From assembly GCA_028829895.1 (NCBI GenBank), contig CM054181.1, positions 995,501-1,059,500 of the forward strand: a stretch of 64,000 nt of DNA, read 5' to 3'. Positions 52,101-63,900 of the stretch are shown piece by piece; position 1 is the first letter of the stretch; every line of letters begins with the position of its first letter. Source of the stretch: Sinotaia quadrata. Taxonomy: Eukaryota > Mollusca > Gastropoda > Architaenioglossa > Viviparidae. The translations under genes were made by a program, and so were the position numbers. Below the pieces are notes generated by a model, which did not search any database, was not told the DNA's origin, and saw nothing but the letters and a program-made list of their open reading frames with translations.

Positions 52101-55100
52101 TGAAAAAAATGCAGTTCATGGATTGTCTTCGACAATTTGCACTTTCTTCCTACTGATTTTACTAGAATTTTTGTTTTGCAGCAGCAGCAATTCGACGTGA
52201 GCGAGAATTCCTGACTTTACCTCGCATTCATGAAGATTCTGTGATAGCTGTTGGGATCAACTTTATTCACTCTCCATTTTTATTTTATGCACAGGTGAAT
52301 GTCATTACAATGAAACCTTGCTATAACGTGATAATTGGGGTCCATAAAATCAGATTGCGTTAATAATGGGGTTGTGTATGATAATGCAGGGTTTTGCAGT
52401 ATAATGCATTATTAAGATATACATTTTTGGAGCTATGCCACAACTGCATTATATTTGAATTCGTGTTATCACGGAGTTCCACTGTATTAAGACACTTGAT
52501 TGATGCTTCTCTTCCCATTTATTATATTTTTTTAACATTTATTTATTTATTTGCGCTTGTGTGGGAGGGGATATATCTCTCATATAATCTTTTCTTTAAA
52601 ATTGTAAAACTGCTGGTGTGTAGATTTTTAAAAAAACACTGGGCATTTGTTTTATTAGTTCATTTATTTTATTTGCCTTAGGAGTAAGAATAAATGTGTT
52701 ACAAATTGTAACCATATATATATACACCAGTGAGTACTCTGCTTTAAAAAGAATAATGTTGGTGAAAGTTTTATTTGCCTTAGGAGTAAGAATAAATGTG
52801 TTACAAATTGCAACCATATATATATATATATATACCAGTGAGTAATCTGCTTTAAAAAGAATAATATTGGTGAAAGTTCTTCATTAATGAAAATTCCATT
52901 TATTCAAAGTTTTCTCTAATGGAATAAATGTAAAAAAGTTGGGTCCACAAATTTTAGAAAAGTCCAACTTAACAATCTTTGAATATGCTTAAAGTGTAAG
53001 TATTGTTTTCTTACAACCTTATCAGGCTACTCTTTTTAAACTCTGTAACCAATTAAAAAGTAGTTGAATAAACCTGAATTTTAAAATATTTGTGCTTGTT
53101 AAAAAGTTTAAATAAATCATTTATTCAAACTGTTCTTGTTTGACAGCACAAAACATATAAATCAAATGTTCTTTTAGAAATTCTAAGTATAGAGCTCTGA
53201 CCTAGTATGTACTGTTATTAGGTGATAAAGCTATACAAAGTGAATCCTTGTTTAAAGTTATAGAGCTCTGACCTAGTGTTTACTGTCATTATGTGATAAA
53301 GCTATACAAAGTGAATCCTTGTTTAAAGTTATAGAGCTCTGACCTAGTGTTTACTGTCATTATGTGATAAAGCTATACAGAGTGAATCCTTTTTTAAAGT
53401 TGTTTATAAGACTTCATTTATTAAAAAGCTATAATTTATGTGTAATGATTGCTATTTTTATTAAGTTCAATTTTTATTATTTTATTATTATTAATATTTA
53501 CTTCTACCAGACTACAAAATTTCAGTTTATTCATTATACCAAATTGATATTCAATACATCACAGGAGTATAATAAAACTAAAAATACAAGCATATTTCTT
53601 TTCTTTTGTTTTAATGAAAAAATAGCAATATAACCTTTGCAAATAATATTTTTTTTAAACTGCATAATCATGATTTGACAGTAAAAATATGAAAAAATAC
53701 GAAAGATCTAAATTACACAGTACTATCAGTAACAAATTTATGTTATTAGTAATTCCAAGTAAATTAAGTAGATTTGTAGCAGATATAATAATGAATATTA
53801 ATTAATATTAATAATGCAATACAACTATACTTTCCCCAAGTACAAATTGAAATTAAAATTCTTACTATTAATTTACTAATATTAATAAATGTACAGTCTT
53901 TAAAATTGCTGCCATAATATGGGATTTAAAAAAAAATACCTACCAGTGCATATTAATTCAGTAATCATTACAGTTGTTTACTTTTTACAACAAACTAGTT
54001 TTCAAGTTAATATTATCTAATATTGACTCTTTTAGAAATGTAGATGTTTATATTGCAAAAATTAGCAATTATTTGACACTTTGAATTATCTAGATTTATA
54101 TTCTAAATAAAAAAATCTGTTGACTAAGCATTCTAATATTAATTAGTTTGTTTAATATTCAGGTTAATCATAGCTACTGCTGGACTGAACCCGTTGCATG
54201 TTTCCAGCATCTATTGTTGTCTGATCTGCTTTCATTTAACTTGACTTTAATCTGTTTAATTAATGCATGCTTGTTTAAGCATTTGAATGTATCCTGAAGA
54301 ATTGCTTTCACATTGTTTCATTGTAACATTGATAATCAGAATCATATTATAGTTTGTTATTCTTGCATTAGATGTGTGGAAATTGTATAGCTGCACAGAC
54401 AGTTTTAAAAATTCATGTTTCCTTTTATTTGAATTTTGGACAAATAATGCTGTTTGCATTACAGCCTTATGGGAAAAATTCACAGTACCTGCAACAGCTT
54501 ATGCTTTCCATGCAAGATCGGTACAGTAAAGAAACACATGACCAGTATACCATTTTCTGTCCCAGGAAAGGTAAGCTTTCTTATCCCCCTTGACCATTAT
54601 TCCATCTTTTGTTCTGTATTAAGTAAATCTTTATTCTAACACCATTGACCTCTGCCATTTTGTATCCTAGCTAATCAAGACAAAACACCCATAACTTGAC
54701 ACCATTTTTGTTTTTGTAAGTCTTCATTATAACATTCCAGATTTATATAACATTTTTGGTCTTTGTAAGTCTTAGCTGTAATATTCCAGATTTATATACC
54801 ATTTTTGTCCTTTTCTTTGGTTTATAAATCCCAGATTTCATCTTTTTTTTTTAAGTCTTTATTTATAACAATCCCAAACATTGTTTTTAAGTCTTTTATG
54901 TTTTATATAGCATCAAAGACCGTCACATGTCCAGTTTTCATTTTACGACCCTGTCCTAATTTAGGCATTAATCATCACTATTAATTTATAGGATAATCCT
55001 CAACATTAGTGACAGCTGGACCTGCCTAACTTATCTCCTTTCAAATGCCACAACTTCTGATTGCTCTCGACACCTAGTCAGATAAGCTAGTTGACTTCTT

Positions 55101-58100
55101 GCCACAATGTTGTCCTCCTTTTTATTTATAGATAATAAATATAATTCTTTATTCCTCTATTTACGGCTCGTCCCCCAGTGGAAGTCTCCTTTGGTCGATT
55201 TCATGCACTTATCTAATAACATAGAGAGATAACAGTTTAAGAAAATTAACAATAAAATTAAAATTGAAACGAGAAATGAACAAATTGATTTCCGTGAATG
55301 TAGAATATTAACGTGTGACCCGGAAAGTCATTTTGTTATTCACACCATGGAAAATCTATCTTGATTTGTCCTTCGGGACTTATCTGTATAAAGCACGTGT
55401 TGTTGTCGTCCGCTGACGCACGCTGACCTCCGTGACCTTTGGCAACCCTCATTGTTCGACAGGCGGTAATACAGACTCAGCACAGATGCTCGCTCACTTG
55501 TTCTGGACTCCACGCTTTAGCAAGGTTGGACTTCCACATCAAGTTACAGTTAGCAATTAGGATCTGAGTTATGAGGTAAAACTCAAGACTGGCTGCAAAT
55601 ACATAGTTATTTACGTTACAGCTTTGTGTGACAATAATGATTTTTATGGGCCTTATAAACGCAGCATTAATCATTCCTTACAATTTCCACTAATTCACAA
55701 TTTACATTACATCAAAATTCAAATATATATTCTTTCATTATTCCAAAGTTGCTCATGATACAATTTAACTAATGACTATGTAGTGCGTGTTAATTCTCCC
55801 GTGATAACAATTAATCTACGGTAATAAAATTACATACACGTGTCATTTCTCACCACATTTAAGTGTAATATCACTGTGCCATTTAACCTCTGTAGAAAAA
55901 TGTATTATCTCAACAGCAATGACATTCACAAGAGTATTCTACATACATCACAATACAAAATATATAGAATTAATAGAAAGATTTTGATTTTAGAGAGAGA
56001 TCAAGGTATTACCACTAGGTGTTTTCGTATAGGCGTGGTCATAGCGATGGACGCTCTCTATTTTCCCGTGTAAGTTGGGTGCAGTATAGCGTAGGCATCT
56101 GACGTGACCCGCTCATTCAGGGGTTTATGAATGTAAGTAAAGGTCAATTCACATCTTAGTGCTATGTCACTGTCCGAAAACAAATGACCGTACATGGATA
56201 GTTAGTATCCGATTTTTGGGCCGACCTTCACCTATGGTTTAACCTACTTTCCCCAAACTAGTAAACAGGCATTTTGTCAGTCTCTAAGCTTAATCCTTAA
56301 CGGAAGTTTCTCAATGGATACGCAAGACTGGGGGAAAAACCCATGTGTAAGAAATCAATTAATAATATGAAAAAGGTTATCAGGATTACATAATTTGTTT
56401 TAATATATTTCCACAAAGACATTTCACCATTTTTTGTTTTAAGTCTTTTATGTTTTATATAGCATCAAAGACATTTCACCATTGTTTTGTCTTTGTAAGT
56501 CCTGTTTATAACATTCCAAACCTGTGCAGTACTTTTGTTCTACAATAGGTAGATCTTTGTTCTAACATCCCAGATATGGCATCAATTTCTGTCCAGGTTT
56601 GGTAAGTCTTTCTTAAAATGTACTAGATTTATCACCATTTTGTCAAAGTTCAATATGTCTTTCTTTAAACATCTCTGACATGTCACTATTTTCTTTCCAA
56701 GATATGTAAGTCTTTCTTAAAATGTACTAGACATATCACCATTTTCTATCCAAGTTAGAAATATCTTTCTTAAAACATCTCTGACATGTAAGTATTTTGT
56801 ATATTTATAATATAGATTTAAATTGTTTTGTTTTTTCTGATAAATTAGTTTTTTTACAATTTCTCTCACTTTCTTCAGAAAGCATGATCTGTGCTGCCCT
56901 ATTTAGTGTTAAAATTTCTCTGTCTTCTTCAAAAGTCATGATTTGTGCTGCCCAATTTAGTATTAAATGTCGCACTCTTCTTCAAAAGGCATGATTTATG
57001 CTTCCCAATTTAGTGTTTCGTTTCTCTCACTTCTTCAGCTGGCATAATTTGTGCATCCCAATTTAGGTTTTAATTTCTCTCACTTCTTCAGAAGACATGA
57101 TTTGTGTATCCCAATTTAATGTTATAATTTCTCTCACTTCTTCAACAGGCATGATTTATTCTTCCCAGTTTAATGTTTTAATTTCTCTCACTTCTTTAAA
57201 TGACATGATTTGCATGGCCCAATTTAGTGTTAAAATTTCTTTATCTTCTTTAAATGACATGATTTGTGCAGCCGAGTTTAGTGCTAAAATTTCTCTCTTC
57301 TTCAAACGGCATGATTTTGCAGCCCAATTTAGTGTTAAAATTTCTCTTTCTTCTTTAAATGGCATGATTTTTGCAGTCCAATTTAGTGTTAAAATTTCTT
57401 TCACTTCTTCAGCAGCATGATTTATGTTTCACAATTTAATGTTTTAATTTCTCTCACTTCTTCAACAGGCATGATTTGTGTGGCCCAATTTAGTGTTGAC
57501 AAGTTGTGGTATCGTGCCTGCATCATTGGCTTGCCAGGCAAGTGCAAGGTGGAAGTTCAGTATGTGGACTATGGCAACACTGAGGTTCTTGATTACGGAC
57601 ATATCCGCAAGATCCTGGATGATTATATTAAATTTCCAGCTCAGGTATGGTGACAGTCTGTCAAAAAACTATGTTGACAAAAACAGCAGCTATTTGCCAA
57701 ATGCAAGCGTTATGTTTGTCTAATGTCACAACAACAACCTTGTGAGAGATTTTGACTTAATTTTCCAGGGTTTTGAATTCATCCACTCTTTTTGTCCTAC
57801 TATTACTAACTTTTGCATACCTGCCTACCTTCCGCTTTTAGCGGAAGAATCTTCCGCTTTTACCTCGAATCTCCCGCTCTTCCGCTTCCAAAAGAAATCT
57901 TCCGCTTTCATTTTCATTTTCAATTTTTTTTTTCACGATCGATTATGACAGGACGAAAAACTTACCGTGCGTTCAATAGAGCTAACGGCGGCGTAACTCT
58001 AACTGCTTCTCTGTCGTCTGCTATGAGCTCTTCAGCATACGAGTCCTTTTCTAACACTTCCGGAATCTTATTCGTCGGCCGTTATTAATTTTAGTTGACA

Positions 58101-60900
58101 AAACAGAATTTCGCTCGTGAAATAAACATTTTCTTTAAATATTTTTTATGTTGAGAAGTCAGAGCTTAGCGGGATAAGCAAATTCGGTTCATAACGTTTT
58201 TACTGCCCGTTCGACCGATAGACGAAGTTCGCTTTTTCAAAATGGCGGCCGCGTAGCGATAGTATATGCGTGACAATTACGAAATATTTACTTTAATAAA
58301 TAACATTCAACTTACATGTAAGACAGTCTATGCAATTTTCTTCAGAAATTATCCGTCCAAAACGAGCTACTTTGACGAATTATATTGCAATGCTAGGAAA
58401 AAGATTGGCGTTTTCAATAACGGTAGGCCTATGTTTGAAACCGCATTGAGGTTCAAATAATCATTTTTCTAGAATCCGTTGTAATTATTCTTATATAATA
58501 TGTAAGGCTTCAAAATTTATTTTTAAAAAAAAAGTGACACAAGTTTTAAAACAAAAGATCGTCGGCGATAAAGAAATGATCCTGAGTCAAATTTATTTGA
58601 AAGTAATTTACGGAATTGTGAACATTTTGATTTAGTCTAATTTTTTATTTTAATCATTTCTGCTAAAAAAATAATAAAAAATTAGAAATATATATAGGCC
58701 TATATATATACATATATTTGTAAATTAGCCGTTGATATTTTGTGATTACGCAGTACACACATTATAATAGAATTTTAGAAGGCATGATAATAAATACACA
58801 TACATTGAAGACAAAAGAAATGCATAAAACATTAAAAATAATAATATTAATCATATCCAATTCTTAATTAACAAAGCATGCTTATTGAAGAATAATGTCT
58901 TTTTAATAACATTTTAAATGTTACAGGAAGACTTTCACCTGTTTTTTTCTCTTGTCTAATGGACATGTAAATTTAGAAATATACAGGTGTTTTATATATT
59001 TAAATCATTTATAAATTAAAATCTGAACCAGATATTCTAAAACTAATAACTGGTAATGCTTTCTCATAACAAAGACAACATACATTCCAAATTTTATTAA
59101 TGTGGATTGATAAATATATTTTTTTAAAAATTTCTTTGCAATATTCTGGTTCTATGTAGTATTAGAAAATAAAAAGACTGTACACTGAGAATGTAAAGGA
59201 TAGTAATATATAGTATTAGTATATTTAATTCTGAGAGAGCTAAATGACTAAGAGCAGTCCAATGTAGTATGGATAGGGTATATTTATTTTTAAAAAAATA
59301 AACCACTTGAACACTTAAAGTTCTGTAGTCTTTATTTTACTTTAAATGTGTTTTTCTCAAAATGACTTTTTTCCTCTGTTGAACTAAATGCTAAGACCCC
59401 TTTTGAATAGTTGTAATTATTCCATGTCCCTGAAATTTGGTATACTAGTTTCTCTAAAATTAAAAGGTTGTGCATGGATGAAAGCCTATATGCTTTAGGT
59501 TTAAGTAAATTTTATTTTTTTAAATTCTACATGTTCTCCCAAAATATATATTTTAGATGGGTACAATAAAAAAAAATCATAACTTTTTTCTTAAAATTTT
59601 TCAATAGGCACATGTTCCTTTTTGTGGCTTGTACATTAGATAATAAAAAGTTAAATATATATTTTTTTAAAAATCCATTTATGAAATATTTAATGAATTT
59701 CTGTAAAAGTGAAAATCATGATGCGGTACTTCAATGGCCCATTATTCTGAAATGTGAAGATCCTTCTTCAAATGAAGTCTAAAGAAATATCTAAATAAAA
59801 CTGCCTAACACTTGGTGTGCTTGACAAAAATTCATCTAAAATAAACAGTGGAATGGAGACTAGACAAAATGTAGACAAATTGTTGTGCTTTGCATTAATC
59901 ATTACATTATTGGTAAGTTTATTTACAAATATTAACATTATTTTTTTTATTTTGCATTTATTTTATATTATTGGTATTTCTATTAAAAAGCCAGACTCCG
60001 CATAAAATCTTCTGGTTTCCATTCAAAATCTTCTGGTTTTGGACCAGTGATCTTCTGGTTTCCTAAGGTGGGGGGTAGGCAGGTCTGCTTTTGTAAGGTT
60101 CTTTTGTTACTAATTTCTTTCAGGTTGTGAGGTTATGTTGCTACTAACTTCTGCAAGGTTGTTTTTAGTTACTTACCTTTGTAAAGTATTAATACTAAAT
60201 AACTTCTGTAAGGTTGTGTTGCTATTAACTTCTTTAAGGTTGCGTCATTACTAATTTCTGTAAGGTTGTGTTATACTAACATCTGTTAGGTGTCATTAAT
60301 AACTTCTCTTTGTAATGTTGTGTTGCTACTGTCTTCTGTAAGGTTGTGTCATTAATAACTTCTATTTCATTGTTAACTTTTGTAATGTTGTGTTGCTACT
60401 GACTTCTGTAAGGTTGTGTCATTAATAACTTCTATTTCATTGTTAACTTTTGTAATGTTGTGTTGCTACTGACTTCTGTAAGGTTGTGTCATTAATAACT
60501 TCTGTAATGTGTCATTAATAACTTCTATTTCATTATTAACTTTTGCATGATGTCATTGAAAGATGTGCAGTGTGGGCACATGACTTTATCTTGAATTGGG
60601 ACAAGGTTGGTTCAGTTAATCAAATAGTTTAGATAATTAATCAAACATACATGAAAATTTGAATTAAGATAATTAGGCCTATAATTAAATTATTGTATGC
60701 AAGGTTATTCCTCCTAGTTCTTTTTGAAAGTATTAAGTGCTCTTAGAATATAAAAGTAGATAAATAAGGAAAAAGGGGCACCAATAGCAATGACATATAT
60801 ATAATATATACATATATTATTAATGAAATGCCTTTCAAGTGACTCAGCAATATAGAATATAAAAGTAGATAAATAAGAAAAGCTCAGTATCAATAGCAAT

Positions 60901-60936
<36 letters not shown>

Positions 60937-63900
60937 AGTAATATTTATTACAGCAATGACAGCAATATAGAATATAAAAGTAAATAAGAAAAGCTCAGCA
61001 TCAATAGCAATGACATATATATATACATGTATTATTTATTAATGACAGCAATATAGAATATAAAAGTAGATAAATAGAAAAGCTCAGCATCAATAGCAAT
61101 GACATATATATATATATATATATACATGTATTATTTATTACAGCAATGACAGCAATATAGAATATAAAAGTAGATAAATAGAAAAGCTCAGCATCAATAG
61201 CAATGACATATATATATATATACACATGTATTATTTATTAATGACAGCAATATAGAATATAAAAATAGATAAATAAGAACAGCACCACAATCGCTTGCAT
61301 AGCTGAGTTGCTGATTAGTAAATATGTCTCATCAAAAATGAATATGTAAAAACCTAACATCAGTAATGACTTTATCATACCAAAAACTGATGGTAACTGA
61401 TATTTTATCTTAATTTCATACAGATATATTGGATAAGTTGTTAAATTTACATAGGTAAAATATTGTCATTCCAGCATGGCATAACATTGTCATATATTTC
61501 TACAAGCAATAGAGTGTTCCCAGGCTGATGTTGAACCCATCAACTTGTAAGTTGTTAAATTTACATAGGTAAAATATTGTCATTCCAGTATGGCATAACA
61601 TTGTCATATATATGTTTGCAGGCAATAGAGTGTTCCCTGGCCGATGTTGAACCCATCACTGGAACTAAAGAGTGGTCAAATGAGGTAATTGTCTTGCTAT
61701 AGAGGTGTAGGGTTTTATTTTATTTTATATGTAAAAGTATTATGATGAAAATGACATTCATATTCTGAGCAGTTTTTGGCATAGTCAAAGAGTGTCGCTA
61801 AATTATAACATACACAGAAGTCTTTTCTTAATTTTCTTTTTTTGTATCGAGAGTGAAAAATGTAAATTTAAAAATAATAATTATATTCTTAATACTAACT
61901 TTAAAAAAAAACTTAAAAAAAGAAAATATTTAGCAGAATGATTTTCAGAGATTATGAATGTATATAAAGAAATGTAAAGAGTTTAATTGTTTCATTGCTA
62001 GATATTTTGTAAGATTTTAATTTCAGTCTTAGAGATTTGTCATTGTTTTAACACTCTCACGATGAACAAACTTAAAAATCCAGAATGAAAGTGAAAGGTT
62101 CAGAATAAAATAATAGTAATTATTTGTCACAAAATATTCACAGTTTAAAAAAAAAATCATAATGTAATAAAAAATTTAACTGTTAAAACCCATTCACTCA
62201 GTACTTTTGTTTCTGATATGTATTTAGTCCATGACTTTTACTTGCATAGGGAATTTAAGATTGACTGATTGAAACATGTACTTGCAGACAGATTGACTGA
62301 CTGAAACATGTATACCTGTGGACTGAATGATTCAAACATGTACCTGTAGACAGATTGACTGATTGAAACATGTATCTGTAGATCTTAGTGTTAAGTTTTG
62401 GTCTATGTAGTGGTGTTCCATATTGTTGTATTTTAAAAAATTGAAGTGATTTGCAAAACTGCTTCAAACTATCTTCTTTTGAATAAAGATTGAAGTGATT
62501 TGCAAAACTACTTCAAACTATCTTCTTTTGAATAAAGATTGAAGTGATTTGCAAAACTACTTCAAACTATCTTCTTTTGAATAAAGATTGAAGTGATTTG
62601 CAAAACTGCTTCAAACTATCTTCTTTTGAATAAAGATTGAAGTGATTTGCAAAACTACTTCAAACTATCTTCTTTTGAATAAAGATTAAAGAATAATTTT
62701 AATTTGATTGTTTTTAAATCTATGCATGTCTTATGTTTCTAGGCAAAATTATGGTTTCAAGCACACACAAACTTGCAGATTTGCCACTTTCGGGCAACAA
62801 AGGAGAGTGAGTTTTTCCATTATTATTATTATTATTATTATTCAGCATCTTTCCATGACTTCTGTTTGACCGTTGTTTGTGATCCAAGACCTCGGAATCT
62901 TAACAAGATTCTGGGAGATTTAAGGTTTTACCGAAGATGTGGGCACTTCTGAGGACCACTGCTTTATGTATTGGAGTGAATCTGTGATTTCCAGTGAGTT
63001 TATTCAGATAGCCTTACAATTCAGATGTTATGTTCCCCAAGGCTCCTATCACTAAATGTACTACTTCTGCTTTTACAGTCCACAGTTTCTGATTTTCTAA
63101 TCTGAGGTCTTTGTATTTTCCTATTTTGTTCTCTTTCTTTTGTTTTTTTTATATTTCTATCACTTGGAACAGCAACATCTATGATTGTTGCTGTTCTGTT
63201 TGACTGCTTCTGGTTGGTGCATCTCTGCTTTTTATATGGTTTTTATGCCATAGTTCTCATACACTTCTTTGCATGAGTTTTGCCACTTCGTTGTGCCTTT
63301 TGGTATATTCTATCAAGATGTCTATTGACACCGTGCAGCCCACAATGTGCAACTTTAAAGTCTAATCTGCAATGCTGTGCAAAAAAACAAAGGTTTCCCT
63401 TTTTCTGCTAGGGCACAGATAATTACACTTTCTGTGATAGTCTGATCAGTATTTTTGTTTATAGTGCTTTTTTTTCACTTGTGGTTTATTCTCTTCAAAT
63501 TGATTTTCTTCTGAAAGCCTCTCTAATTTTTTGGAACTCATTCTCAAAAATTTCCCACTATGCGTCTGCCACCTTTTATTCTGCAAAGAGCCGATTTGTT
63601 GACGTTTCATAGGTGCTTAGAAATAGCAATGAAACAAAAATGAACACTGGCTGGACATTAAATATTACAACTTAACTTCAAAGTGAGTTATTTCAGAAAG
63701 ATTAATATTAATTTTAATTTAAAAGAAAAAACTAAAAAATGTACTGGAATATCAATTAAAATTAATATTAATCTTTCTGAAATAACCCATGTTGAAGTTG
63801 TAATGTTTAATGTCCAGCCAGTGTTCATTTTGTTAGGTATGCCTTAATGGAAGTACCTATTAACTCCTATACTATACATATCTGGTAAGTAGTTAAGAAA

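Noticed and set aside
57097..57420. 107-residue frame with repeated MICAAQFSV
   Set aside because: It is the exon 23 border array. Only the last copy continues into a Tudor domain.
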